Notes under the pieces: model-generated
Seen by the model: the letters and a program-made list of their open reading frames with translations, nothing else
What the model was told of the DNA's origin: nothing
The model's database searches: none
Translations under genes and position numbers: made by a program
Assembly (NCBI GenBank): GCA_964544055.1
Contig: CAZJAA010000010.1
Coordinates: forward strand, 9,847-73,846
DNA length: 64,000 nt
Reading direction: 5' to 3'
DNA from: SIG299 sp964544055
Lineage (GTDB): Bacteria; Bacillota; Clostridia; Lachnospirales; Lachnospiraceae
Shown: positions 6,817-15,937 of the stretch, piece after piece
Layout: the number at the start of each line of letters is the position of its first letter
Position numbering within the stretch: position 1 is the stretch's first letter

Positions 6817-9750
6817 TTATTCGAAAATTGCTAACCAGCTGCTGTCTACAGTTAAGCAGTAATATAAATCACCGTCAATTGCAATTCCTGTATACTTCTG
6901 ATAGTATGTATTTCCGCTGTTTGCTGTTACCATTGCAACAACATCTGCAGTTGTACCATTGTTCGTGATTGTTAAATCAACAAGAGCACCGTTCATGTCA
7001 GAAAGCCATACTGCCCAGTCAGCAGAAGCATCTGTTTCAGCTGTTGCAATGCCTTCATAGCCAGCACCCCAGCCATAGTTATCAGCACGCACTACTGCAT
7101 ATTCCTTATAGCCGTTTGTTTCCGTTGCTGCATGATCCTTTGCAACGTTCTGTAATACTACAACGTAGTTATTCCAGTTTGCTGCTCCTGTTGTGTAGTT
7201 TCTGAACTTCACATTTGCAGATTCACCAGCTTCTACCTTAACAGGCTCGGAATGTGCTCCCCAGAAACCAGTACCTAAGTTCAGGTCACCAACGGTAGAA
7301 CCAATAATATCAATAGAGGAACCATCTACTGTCAGACAGTAATATACATCACCGTCTACTGCAATACCTGTGTATTTCTGGGTATATACATTGCCGCTCT
7401 TTCCATAAACAGTTGCAACAACATCTGCGGTTGTACCGTGGTTTGTAATATCCAGAACAACATCTGCACCATTCATGTCAGAAAGCCATACTGCCCAGTC
7501 ACCAGCAACCTCTGTTGCATTTGTTTCTGCTGTTGCAATTCCTTCATAACCTGCGCCCCAGCCATAATTATCAGCACGCACTACTGCGTATTCCTTATAG
7601 CCATTTGTCTCTGTTGCCGCATGATCCTTTGCAATGTTCTGTAATACTACAACATAGTTATTCCAGTTTGCTGTTCCACAAGTATAATTCTTGAAGTATA
7701 CTCTTTCTGTTGTGCCGGCTTCTACCTTAACCGGTTCAGAATGTGCTCCCCAGAATGCAGTGGAGTTATCAATGTTACCTACCGGAGTACCAAGAATTTC
7801 AACATAAGAACCATCTACTGTTAAGCAGTAGTATAAATCACCATCAATTGCAATTCCTGTATACTTCTGGGTATATACGTCACCAGCCTTAGTATAAACT
7901 GTTGCAAGAACATCTGCGGTTGTACCGTTATTCGTAACTTCCAGAACAACATCTGCACCGTTCATACCTGAAAGCCATGCTGCCCAGTCATCTGCTGCAT
8001 TTGTTTCTGCTGTTGCAATTCCTTCATAACCGGCACCCCAGCCGTAGTTATCAGAACGTACTACTGCATATTCCTTATAGCCATTTGTTTCCGTTGCTGC
8101 ATGATCCTTTGCAATGTTCTGTAATACTACAACATAGTTATTCCAGTTTGCTACTCCATTGGTGTAATTCTTAAAGTGAAGCTTTGAAGTAGTTCCGGCT
8201 TCTACCTTGATTGGATCGGAATGTGCTCCCCAGAATGCAGTAGAGCAGTCTGTGTTACCAACAATCAGACCATATGCAGCGTCCTCTGCTGCAATGTCAA
8301 TAAAGGAGCCGTTGGTTGTTAAGCAGTAATATAAAGGTCCGTCTACCGGAATTTCCTCTACATCTACATAACGGATAATAGCATCTGCACAGGAAGCCTT
8401 TAAGGTAACCTTTGCTGTTTCACCATAGTTTGTAATAGCAACGGTGTAAGTAGCTAAGTCAGAGTCTGTTGTAAACTTCTCTGGGTTAAACTGGTTAAAG
8501 GTATTTCTTGTTACGTTTAAATCAGAAATCTTTGCGGATGCTTCATAGCCTTCGCTGCCGGAAACAACTGCATATTCCTTATATTCCACATTATCTGCTG
8601 TGGAATGACCTTCTGCTACATTCTGTAAAATAACAGAGAATGTATTGGCAAAATCATATACATTCTTGCCGTTCTCGTTTAACTTACTTGGAACATAGTT
8701 CTTAAACTTGAATGCTACTGTCTCGCCTACAGCAACTTCCTTGATTTCAGAGTAAGCATCACCATATACGGAAGAACCGTCGGTATTACCAAGAAGTGTG
8801 CCGGAAGCTGCGGTTGCGGAGTAATCTCTGATTACTTCCGGTTCAGGCTCTGTGGACTTGGCAGGAACTGCATCCTTATCACCATCTGCATACAGAGCAG
8901 CAATCTGACCCTCTGTTAATGCCTGGTCGAAGACGTATAATTCGTCGATACAACCTTTAAAGATTGCATCCCATGGGTTTACACCAAGTAAGAATGCCCA
9001 GTCGGTTTCTGCACTTCCTGTGAAGAGACCAGGAACAATCTGAATAGTATTTTCAGAAGGAACACCGTTTACATATAATTTTGCATTTAATACCATATTT
9101 CCGTTTAAATCAATTAAGTCAGTTTCATCACATACTAAAGCAATGTGCGCCCAGGACTTTCTGCCATAACAGACACTGTCCTCGTAGGATGGGTTTGGCC
9201 AGATGCCTAATTCTGCATTTCTGTTCCAAAGCTGTGGATAGGTAACACCAGCATCCGGTGTGGTAAAGCTTAACCAGTGCTCTGTTGTTCCTACTGCCAT
9301 ACCGTTACCAAACTGAAGTGTTGTACCATAAGTAGAAAATCTTGCTGCCCATACCCAGAAAGAAAGGGTATAGGTATCTGTGTTAATCGGTTCAATGCCG
9401 GTTACCTTAGCACCAAATGTACCGTCTAACCATAATGCATTTCCCTTTACACCGTTTGTGAAAGTAAACTCCTCGTCTACTTCATATACTCTTTCATCTA
9501 CGGTAGAACCGGTAGAAGTGTTCATTCTTGGGCTGAGTCCGGTTGCATCATCGAAGGAGAAATAATACTTTGCGTCCGGAAGTGCTTCTGCTACAGGAGC
9601 AGAAGTTGGAGTCGGCGTATCTGTTGCCGAAGCTGCTTCTGTCGGAGCTAAGGTAGGAGTTGGGTCAGCCGATCCCTCTTTGCCACATCCGGTCATCATG
9701 GACACTGCCATTGTTGCGCATAATAATACGCTTAACCATTTCTTTTTCAT
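6817..9750 (-). CDS. LamG-domain surface lipoprotein with four tandem beta repeats, candidate arabinan-binding protein
   Basis: A 977-residue exported protein of unknown exact function. The signal peptide ends at a lipobox (MTGC, Cys22) followed by a Thr/Pro/Ala linker to about residue 58. Residues about 60-300 are a LamG/concanavalin-A-like jelly-roll (YYFSFDD, TLSFWVWA, WAHIALV, CIDELYVFDQAL). Four tandem modules follow: a diverged one (about 313-496) and three close copies (497-653, 654-816, 817-977) sharing FWGAHS, NWNNYVVVLQN, NYGWGAGYEG and YYCLTVD. No catalytic signature was seen. Position between the binding-protein gene and the GH43 genes suggests a cell-surface glycan-binding protein; the repeats, rich in Trp and Tyr, could be an undescribed carbohydrate-binding module. 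Alternative: an adhesin. Confidence 0.8.
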   Translation of the reverse strand: MKKKWLSVLLCATMAVSMMTGCGKEGSADPTPTLAPTEAASATDTPTPTSAPVAEALPDAKYYFSFDDATGLSPRMNTSTGSTVDERVYEVDEEFTFTNGVKGNALWLDGTFGAKVTGIEPINTDTYTLSFWVWAARFSTYGTTLQFGNGMAVGTTEHWLSFTTPDAGVTYPQLWNRNAELGIWPNPSYEDSVCYGRKSWAHIALVCDETDLIDLNGNMVLNAKLYVNGVPSENTIQIVPGLFTGSAETDWAFLLGVNPWDAIFKGCIDELYVFDQALTEGQIAALYADGDKDAVPAKSTEPEPEVIRDYSATAASGTLLGNTDGSSVYGDAYSEIKEVAVGETVAFKFKNYVPSKLNENGKNVYDFANTFSVILQNVAEGHSTADNVEYKEYAVVSGSEGYEASAKISDLNVTRNTFNQFNPEKFTTDSDLATYTVAITNYGETAKVTLKASCADAIIRYVDVEEIPVDGPLYYCLTTNGSFIDIAAEDAAYGLIVGNTDCSTAFWGAHSDPIKVEAGTTSKLHFKNYTNGVANWNNYVVVLQNIAKDHAATETNGYKEYAVVRSDNYGWGAGYEGIATAETNAADDWAAWLSGMNGADVVLEVTNNGTTADVLATVYTKAGDVYTQKYTGIAIDGDLYYCLTVDGSYVEILGTPVGNIDNSTAFWGAHSEPVKVEAGTTERVYFKNYTCGTANWNNYVVVLQNIAKDHAATETNGYKEYAVVRADNYGWGAGYEGIATAETNATEVAGDWAVWLSDMNGADVVLDITNHGTTADVVATVYGKSGNVYTQKYTGIAVDGDVYYCLTVDGSSIDIIGSTVGDLNLGTGFWGAHSEPVKVEAGESANVKFRNYTTGAANWNNYVVVLQNVAKDHAATETNGYKEYAVVRADNYGWGAGYEGIATAETDASADWAVWLSDMNGALVDLTITNNGTTADVVAMVTANSGNTYYQKYTGIAIDGDLYYCLTVDSSWLAIFE
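6820..8262 (-). repeat. Three in-frame tandem repeats of about 480 bases within the lipoprotein gene
   Basis: Units at 6820-7302, 7303-7791 and 7792-8262 encode 161, 163 and 157 residues. Long stretches are identical at the DNA level, including the segments encoding NWNNYVVVLQN and NGYKEYAVVR, so the duplication is recent or kept uniform by recombination. Copy number is likely to vary between strains. Confidence 0.85.
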
Positions 9751-9765
9751 GTTTTACCCCATTCC

Positions 9766-9857
9766 GGAGGACACAAACCTGATGCACATTCTGCTTTTGG
9801 TTCGTTGTCCTCCTGTTTTTTTATGCACTCCTTGGAAGTTTTAACGTTTCTTCCAAG
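9766..9857 (-). promoter_or_regulatory. Two hairpins in the leader of the LamG-repeat lipoprotein gene
   Basis: Between the binding-protein stop and the lipoprotein start are an 8-bp hairpin (9831-9838 with 9850-9857) and a longer stem (GGAGGAC 9766-9772 with GTCCTCC 9807-9813, extended by GAACC/GGTT). The second ends directly at the CCGGAATGG sequence before the start codon. A run of seven A lies between them on the minus strand. The arrangement resembles, but is not homologous to, the leader elements at 22869 and 50296. It may stabilise mRNA or adjust initiation. Confidence 0.5.
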
Positions 9858-9914
9858 AGCACGTTACATTTCACCAAAATAAATTCCGTGGTGCAAGTTT
9901 TTTACCTTCACCAA

Positions 9915-11534
9915 CTAGTTCACGAAATCATCTACCACAGCCTGATACTTTGCAAGCTCTTCATCAGATAATACGTTATAACCTTTTGGTCCAAAGTAAG
10001 TAATCATAGCATCTGCATGATAGTAGTTTGCCTGACGGGTTGCTTGTTCTGTATAGTCTGCAGCCTTTGCAGTACCGTTATCTACTAAATCATGGATACC
10101 GCTGTTACCGATGTTGTTGAAGTACTGGTCACAGAAGTTCCAGTAACCTGCAATGTTATACCAGCCGTAAGGAACCGGACGGGTAATACTGGAGAAATAA
10201 TCATCCCAGTAAGGCTTGTGATCTTCATCCTGTGGGAACAGAGCCTTGTAGCCTTCCCATACTTCATCATTTAAAGTAAGAGGAACCGGCATCTGAGCGT
10301 GCTTTAATGCAACACCGGAATCATTTGTGATAGAGGTATCTGCGTAAATTTCGTTACGAACCTTCCAGCCGTCAACGCCCCATCCCATGAACTTAAGAAG
10401 CAGATAAGCTTCTAAAGGATATTCACAAGAAGTGGAAACGCCGCCCATGTACATAGTAGAAATAACGTTGTGTTCCTTTTCATCAATTACGTTTGGAGTT
10501 ACATAAGGAACGATATCCAGACCATACTGTTCCTGATAGCCTTCCGTACCCCATAAGTTCTGATAAGTCCAGAAACCTTCGGAGAATACAGCTACACGGC
10601 CGGTTGCACCAAACCATGTATCCCAGTCACCCGTCCAGTCTTCCATTTCCTGTGTGGACTGCTGAGGAGCAACATAACCTGCAAGCTTTAAGTCGGAGAA
10701 CTGCTGCTCACCGATTGCCCAGTACTGAAGATCAAAGTCGTTGCCATCGAAACCGAACTCACCCTTAATCTGTCTTACATCCTTGGAAACTGCAGCAATA
10801 CCATACAGGGAGTCAAGTCTGTTATAGTAACCAAGACCAAAGTACTGCATATCCGGATCATACTGTGTTGCATCCTTGATGAGCTGGATCATTTCTTCCC
10901 AGGTCCAGTCAGTACGAGGCATTTCAAGGTTTAATGTTTCAATTACGTTACGGTCAATGAATACTGCACTTGGCCAGTATCTCATTGGAGCTGCATAACG
11001 AACAGAAGTATCGAACATACCAATACCATATTCATTGATGGTTGGCATTAAGTTCTGATTCTCAGGGTCTGCATTCCAGTACTCTGTAATGTCTGCCCAG
11101 TACATATTAGCAAGAGCGGTATCAGAGTCTGTACCTTCGAATACATCCGGGAAAGCGGATGGGTCACCGGATGCTGCTGCAGCTGCGGCTGCGGAAAGGT
11201 CGGTACTCATATCAGAGATAACCTTGTTTTCTACCGTAATGTTTGGATATAAATCCATGAATGCTTCACACATACGGTCAGCCATTCCCTGGTCTTCATA
11301 GTGCCAGTAGGTTAATGTGATGTTGTCGGTTGTTACATAGTAATTGCCAAACACATTGACCGGATCAACGGATACATTGTTTTTGTTGTCCTTGTTGTCT
11401 TTGGACACACCTGGCGTTGGTGTACCATTGCTGTCATCGGAATTGTTATTTCCGCCACAACCGGCTACACCAATGAGCATGCTTGCTACAAGTGTCATAG
11501 ACACTGCAAGCTTTTTCCAATAATTCTTTCTCAT
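9915..11534 (-). CDS. CUT1 ABC transporter sugar-binding lipoprotein (system 2)
   Basis: A 539-residue extracellular solute-binding protein, family 1 type, that would deliver an oligosaccharide to the permeases encoded just upstream. The signal peptide ends in VAGC (lipidated Cys26) with an Asn/Asp/Ser-rich linker. The mature part shows ITLTYWHYEDQG at the start of lobe 1 and SEGFWTYQ in lobe 2. Start chosen at 11534 because AGGAGG lies 7 bases upstream; an in-frame ATG at 11579 has none and would bury the signal peptide. Hairpins on both sides (11569-11720, 9766-9857) may raise its mRNA level relative to the permeases, as is usual for binding proteins. Arabino-oligosaccharide specificity is inferred from context. 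Confidence 0.88.
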   Translation of the reverse strand: MRKNYWKKLAVSMTLVASMLIGVAGCGGNNNSDDSNGTPTPGVSKDNKDNKNNVSVDPVNVFGNYYVTTDNITLTYWHYEDQGMADRMCEAFMDLYPNITVENKVISDMSTDLSAAAAAAASGDPSAFPDVFEGTDSDTALANMYWADITEYWNADPENQNLMPTINEYGIGMFDTSVRYAAPMRYWPSAVFIDRNVIETLNLEMPRTDWTWEEMIQLIKDATQYDPDMQYFGLGYYNRLDSLYGIAAVSKDVRQIKGEFGFDGNDFDLQYWAIGEQQFSDLKLAGYVAPQQSTQEMEDWTGDWDTWFGATGRVAVFSEGFWTYQNLWGTEGYQEQYGLDIVPYVTPNVIDEKEHNVISTMYMGGVSTSCEYPLEAYLLLKFMGWGVDGWKVRNEIYADTSITNDSGVALKHAQMPVPLTLNDEVWEGYKALFPQDEDHKPYWDDYFSSITRPVPYGWYNIAGYWNFCDQYFNNIGNSGIHDLVDNGTAKAADYTEQATRQANYYHADAMITYFGPKGYNVLSDEELAKYQAVVDDFVN

Positions 11535-11568
11535 ATAAGCCTCCTGATTTAGTTTTTTCGGAGCAAAA

Positions 11569-11720
11569 TGCCCACCCACTTTCGTGGGCAGAGGCTTTTG
11601 CCTCCTTTTGTTTGTTTATCTGAATCCACACCGTTCTCCTTCCACGCGGGGTGGACAAAGATCAATAATGTTTTTCATTCTATCCAGGTTACTGACGATT
11701 TTCGTCAGTAACCTTTTTTT
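11569..11720. promoter_or_regulatory. Intercistronic hairpins between malG-type and binding-protein genes
   Basis: A perfect 12-bp stem with 3-base loop (11687-11698 with 11702-11713) is followed on the plus strand by seven T, the form of a plus-strand terminator, yet no rightward gene ends here. For the leftward transcript it is a stable 5' hairpin. A second 7-bp hairpin lies at 11569-11575 with 11584-11590, just ahead of the binding-protein ribosome site. Together they could protect the downstream mRNA segment after processing. Confidence 0.55.
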
Positions 11721-11744
11721 AATTCGTAGAATTAAAAAATTTTT

Positions 11745-12746
11745 TTATTCTCCGGTGATGCCGGTTCGGTCAATACTTTCAATAAACTGCCTCTGGAGTA
11801 CCAGATACATGACAAACAGTGGTAGAATACTTAACGACGTTGCCGCCATTCGCACCGATTCATTTAAGGACGTTGCCATATCACCTGTGGTTGCCTTTGT
11901 GGTAAAGTTCGAGTCAAAGTTCTTTAACTGGATAACCAGATTGGTCCAGTGACTCTTGGTTGCCAGCCCCTGTACATACAGTTCAGTCAGATAAGACTCG
12001 TTCCAGTACCATACAAAGGAAAACAAAAATACGGTAATGATTGCAGGAACGGCAGATGGAATGGCAATTTTAAAGAATGCCTTAAAATGACCTGCTCCAT
12101 CAATATAGGCAGCTTCCATCAGTACCTTTGGTACCTGCTTAAAGAAAGAATAGAAAATCAGGATAAAAATCGCTGAATTTATTCCATTGCCAAACAATGC
12201 CGGAAGAATAAAGGTCCAGATGGTGCCTAAAATCTTCATGTTGTTGAACTGTACATAAGTAGGAATCATAGTAACCTGGTCCGGTAAAATATAGGAGAAC
12301 AGCAAGATTCCCATAAACAGTTTTTTGAGTTTGAAATCATATCTTGCAAAGCCATAACCGACCACCATGCCTATCAGCACGTTACAGATGGTTGGTACCC
12401 CGGCAATGATAACACCCTTACCGAGTGTTACCCAGAAGTCCATGGACTTTGCGGCATCGATATAATTTTGTAAATACAGGGAGCTTGGCAGCCACTTAAC
12501 GGAACTGTCGAGCAGGTCATTTCTGTCCATGAAACTGGTACTTACCATGTACAGAATCGGGTAAATGAAAATAAATCCGATAATAATCAGAAGCCCGTAC
12601 ACTGCAATCTGCTGTCCCAGTCCCTGACGTTCTCTTGTACCAAATACAAGCCGGTGCAGCTTTTCTTTTGTAAGCTTACGCTTAATAGTCTCCGCTGCCG
12701 TCGTAGGTTGTGTACTTGTGCTTGTTGCGCGCAACTTTCCTTGCAT
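11745..12746 (-). CDS. CUT1 ABC transporter permease, MalG type (system 2)
   Basis: A 333-residue inner-membrane permease for sugar uptake. After a cytoplasmic N-terminal extension of about 45 residues there are six hydrophobic segments, and the ATPase-coupling EAA loop reads EAAYIDGAGHFKAFFKIAIP. The sequence SIDRTGITGE ends the protein; a short C-terminus is typical of MalG-like subunits. AGGAG precedes the ATG. The first 65 bases overlap the 3' end of the MalF-type gene in another frame, so translation is probably coupled. No ATPase gene lies in the window, as expected for CUT1 systems that share an MsmK-type ATPase. Confidence 0.88.
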   Translation of the reverse strand: MQGKLRATSTSTQPTTAAETIKRKLTKEKLHRLVFGTRERQGLGQQIAVYGLLIIIGFIFIYPILYMVSTSFMDRNDLLDSSVKWLPSSLYLQNYIDAAKSMDFWVTLGKGVIIAGVPTICNVLIGMVVGYGFARYDFKLKKLFMGILLFSYILPDQVTMIPTYVQFNNMKILGTIWTFILPALFGNGINSAIFILIFYSFFKQVPKVLMEAAYIDGAGHFKAFFKIAIPSAVPAIITVFLFSFVWYWNESYLTELYVQGLATKSHWTNLVIQLKNFDSNFTTKATTGDMATSLNESVRMAATSLSILPLFVMYLVLQRQFIESIDRTGITGE

Positions 12747-13728
12747 GACGTTCTCCTCTCCTTACTATTCTTCTCTTCATTCGTTCTTCTTTTTTCTGTA
12801 ATCGCTTGAACTTCTTTGCCTTTTTGTCGTAAACATCCTTTTTAGAACCAAGGAGTAATGCAAACAGCCCGACAATTAACGTGATTACAAAAGCATACAG
12901 CCATGCCATAGCAGAGGCATAACCATAACCCTTTTCCTTTGTACCGGAGAACATTGCCGATTCAATCATCGTAATCAGTGTGTTCTGCTCGTTACTGGAT
13001 AAGAAGATAACGGTATAAACTGCATTTAATAAAATCATTGGCTTCATGGTCGGCAGGGTAATCTTCCAGAAGCATTCCCAGCCGGAACCACCGTCAATTT
13101 TAGCCGCCTCATACAATGCCGGGTCTACCTTCTGCAATGCAGAGAGGAAAATTAAAATCTGCACGCCCGAATACCAAAGTGTCATAATCATGTTGGAGAA
13201 CAGTTCTCCAATGGACTGCGCCACGCTCGTTGGGAAAAATACTTCAAAGGCTGCCACAATGGACTGCACGTTCATGGAAGGAATTGTTGCTGCTCCTTCG
13301 CTGACTAACATATTCATCACCGGTCCGCTTACGATAATGACCGGAAGGAAGAAAATCAGTCGAAAGAATGCTCTCATCTTGATTTTTCCATTTAACATAA
13401 TGGCAATCATCAAGGCAAATACGATAATAATCGGTACCTGTATGCAGGTCTGCCAGATGTAGGTTACCAGCTGCTGCGGGAACTCCGGATTTTCATGCCA
13501 GATGTTGGTGAAGTTTCCGATGCCAACAAAATTATAGTTCATTCCCTTTGGCGTAATACGGATATTGTACCAGATGTACTTAAAGGATTGACCTAACGGC
13601 ACCAGTAAGAATGCGATTACACCAATCACCCAGGGAAGTGTAAAGAAATAACCGGCTCTTGCCTCACGCTTTTCCAGCTTTCCTACTTTGATTTTTGGTT
13701 TTTTCTGTTTCTTTTCTTTTTTACTCAT
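12682..13728 (-). CDS. CUT1 ABC transporter permease, MalF type (system 2)
   Basis: A 348-residue membrane permease pairing with the MalG-type subunit downstream. It has a lysine-rich N-terminus, six transmembrane segments and the EAA loop YEAAKIDGGSGWECFWKITLP. The C-terminal 60 residues are unusually basic (KKDVYDKKAKKFKRLQ onward) and overlap the next gene. Start set at ATG 13728, one base after the stop of the DUF5696 gene, with GGTGG upstream; the in-frame ATG at 13761 lies within that gene. The tight spacing indicates one transcript with the DUF5696 gene. Confidence 0.88.
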   Translation of the reverse strand: MSKKEKKQKKPKIKVGKLEKREARAGYFFTLPWVIGVIAFLLVPLGQSFKYIWYNIRITPKGMNYNFVGIGNFTNIWHENPEFPQQLVTYIWQTCIQVPIIIVFALMIAIMLNGKIKMRAFFRLIFFLPVIIVSGPVMNMLVSEGAATIPSMNVQSIVAAFEVFFPTSVAQSIGELFSNMIMTLWYSGVQILIFLSALQKVDPALYEAAKIDGGSGWECFWKITLPTMKPMILLNAVYTVIFLSSNEQNTLITMIESAMFSGTKEKGYGYASAMAWLYAFVITLIVGLFALLLGSKKDVYDKKAKKFKRLQKKEERMKRRIVRRGERHARKVARNKHKYTTYDGSGDY

Positions 13729-13729
13729 C

Positions 13730-15937
13730 CTAGTCCACCACCTTATAGGACATTGTATCAATGCTCACGCCATTTACCGTCTGGGCAGCACTGCTGTAAT
13801 TTAAGTAAATCTGTACTCCGTTGCTATAGGTAACCATGCGGACACCGTTTGCAAAAATTTCATGTCCGGTAATCACTGCTCCTGCCACAGCTTCATATAC
13901 CCGTTCCAGTGCCTCGGTATACTCCACGATTTCATCCTTGTACACCTCGTACTGGGAGCTATAAATATCAGAAGAATTTGTGTAAATCAAATCGGCGGAG
14001 CTTTCCTTTGTGATGTAGAAAGAAGGATAGCTTCCTGTTTCAATCAGCTTTAAGAAAAACTCTTCTTTGTTTGCTTCGAAGTTAACATACTCGGAGTAAA
14101 CCGGCATAACGCCCTTTAACACAATGGATAAAAACGGTACGCTTTCGTCCTCATACAAATAATTTGAGGTGTAAACCGGCATATCCAAAAATGCCTCGGT
14201 ATTTTTCCAAAGATAAGCAAACGGCTGTTCCATTACCAGACGTAAGGATTCATCCAAAGTTGCCACCGTGTCTGCATAGGTCAGTGCTGTCTGGAATCTG
14301 GTATAGGACACATTGCTGTAGGTATAAGTAAACAGCGTATTGGTAATACCTGCCAGTGCAAGGTTTTCTACACCTTGTTTGGTGTAGCTTTTTGCAAACT
14401 TTTTTAACAGCGTATTGCTTCTGGTCGGTGTCAGATAACGGAATGTGGAATATACATCTTTGTAGGTGCTTTCCTCAAACACCTTCTTGTTTACCTTTTT
14501 TACTACGTTAAAGGTAGCATTCTGTTCTTCCGGATTAATACGCAGTGCTTCGTTATAAAGGTAGAAGGAAATTCCACGATTTTCTACATCCTCAATTAAC
14601 CGGGTCAGCTTCTTTGTACCGCCGATTTTTCCGTCTGCCTTATAGCTTGTAATCGGGATGTCATACAGACCACCCTTCTGCCAGCCCTTATATAACGAAA
14701 GCAGATTAGTAACACCGGCTTCTTTTAAGTCATCATAAATATCGTAAATATCATCCACGGTCGTCATGGTAACTGCTGTTGTTCCGATTAAGAATTCTTC
14801 GCGCTCCGTACCAAGGAAATCGATTCGGGTGCGGTAGGAATCATCCTCCTGCACTACAAGGTCACCACGCTTCATCAAATAGTCACGGTAAGCATTTGCC
14901 ATGCCGCAATAGTTAGCATCCTCTCCGGTTAAAAAAAGGAAACGAACCGTTAAGTCAGAATGGCTTCTGTCGGATTCTACCAGATGGAACGAACCGGAAG
15001 TGGAATTGTTACTGGTTGGCTGTGTATAACGCTTGCGGAGCAAAAACTTTGCATACGCACGGTTATACTGGATATTTACACCGTTTGGCTGTGCTTCGAT
15101 GGTTGCACGCTCTGCGCCATCCTCAACAATAGCAAGATATGCCAATTCGTCGTCCGTATGGGCAATGCCGTATACCGGAGCAATGGTCAAGTTCTGGTCA
15201 TTTAACATTTCATATCTGTTCCAGAGCAGATTTGCCACAGAAGATTCGGTAAAACCAATGTCATCTCCATAAATCATGGAAGAATATCCTGTGTTGAAAC
15301 GCTTTTCGTTATCTTCCAGATAAATCAGGGCACCGTTTCCGTCCGGAATGAAAATATAGCCTTCTTTTTCATCCAGATAGGAAACACCCATACACGGATA
15401 AATGGCAAGTGTTCCGATGTAGGTATCTGCATCCTCGATAATGGAGGAATCCGGAATGGTTGCTTTTAAGCCGTCTTCCGTAAGTTCTACCTTTAAGGTC
15501 ACGCCAAATTTATATTTGGTCCAGTAAAGCTCTGCTTCAAAACCGTTGTTGGTGTAGGTAATCTTTTTTCTTACATTATCCTTTACCAAATCTGCCTGCT
15601 TTGTATCGGTATTTCCCTGAATATAAGTAATTACAATGGCAGAGGAAAGATACGCTTCCCATGTGCTATTGTTGGCACCGTCATTATAGCTTGGAGAAGA
15701 CTCCATAAATTGGCCGGTTGCCTTATCTTCTATTACGATGGACAGGTCATCTTCACAAAAGTACAGGTTAAATTTTTTTGTTTCTGTTATTTTTTTATGA
15801 GTATCTTTCCAGTCGGTGTAGCTTGGCTCCTTTGCTGCAAATGCGGCAAAAGAACCAACCTGGCTCAGTGCCGGTACAAGACCGAGTGCAAAGATAAGAA
15901 CGAAGCAAATCAGTTTTTTCTTACAATTAGTTGCCAA
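13730..15937 (-). CDS. Exported DUF5696-family protein, function unknown
   Basis: A 735-residue protein, recognised as DUF5696 from its overall layout and its neighbours. I place the start at TTG 15937, inside the last codons of the upstream gene, because AGAGGTGG lies about 10 bases before it and the product begins directly with a good signal peptide (KKKLICFVLIF, cleavage near AAFAAKEP); earlier in-frame starts add 30 residues with no leader logic. The N-terminal half is beta-rich (FNLYFCEDDLSIVIEDKATG, SYLDEKEGYIFIPDGNGAL). The second half, with LLSLYKGWQKGG and GISFYLYNEALRINP, reads like a TIM-barrel glycosidase relative, though I cannot name catalytic residues. It sits between the YIP1 gene and a permease pair, a constant association with CUT1 loci in Firmicutes. 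Confidence 0.72.
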   Translation of the reverse strand: MATNCKKKLICFVLIFALGLVPALSQVGSFAAFAAKEPSYTDWKDTHKKITETKKFNLYFCEDDLSIVIEDKATGQFMESSPSYNDGANNSTWEAYLSSAIVITYIQGNTDTKQADLVKDNVRKKITYTNNGFEAELYWTKYKFGVTLKVELTEDGLKATIPDSSIIEDADTYIGTLAIYPCMGVSYLDEKEGYIFIPDGNGALIYLEDNEKRFNTGYSSMIYGDDIGFTESSVANLLWNRYEMLNDQNLTIAPVYGIAHTDDELAYLAIVEDGAERATIEAQPNGVNIQYNRAYAKFLLRKRYTQPTSNNSTSGSFHLVESDRSHSDLTVRFLFLTGEDANYCGMANAYRDYLMKRGDLVVQEDDSYRTRIDFLGTEREEFLIGTTAVTMTTVDDIYDIYDDLKEAGVTNLLSLYKGWQKGGLYDIPITSYKADGKIGGTKKLTRLIEDVENRGISFYLYNEALRINPEEQNATFNVVKKVNKKVFEESTYKDVYSTFRYLTPTRSNTLLKKFAKSYTKQGVENLALAGITNTLFTYTYSNVSYTRFQTALTYADTVATLDESLRLVMEQPFAYLWKNTEAFLDMPVYTSNYLYEDESVPFLSIVLKGVMPVYSEYVNFEANKEEFFLKLIETGSYPSFYITKESSADLIYTNSSDIYSSQYEVYKDEIVEYTEALERVYEAVAGAVITGHEIFANGVRMVTYSNGVQIYLNYSSAAQTVNGVSIDTMSYKVVD

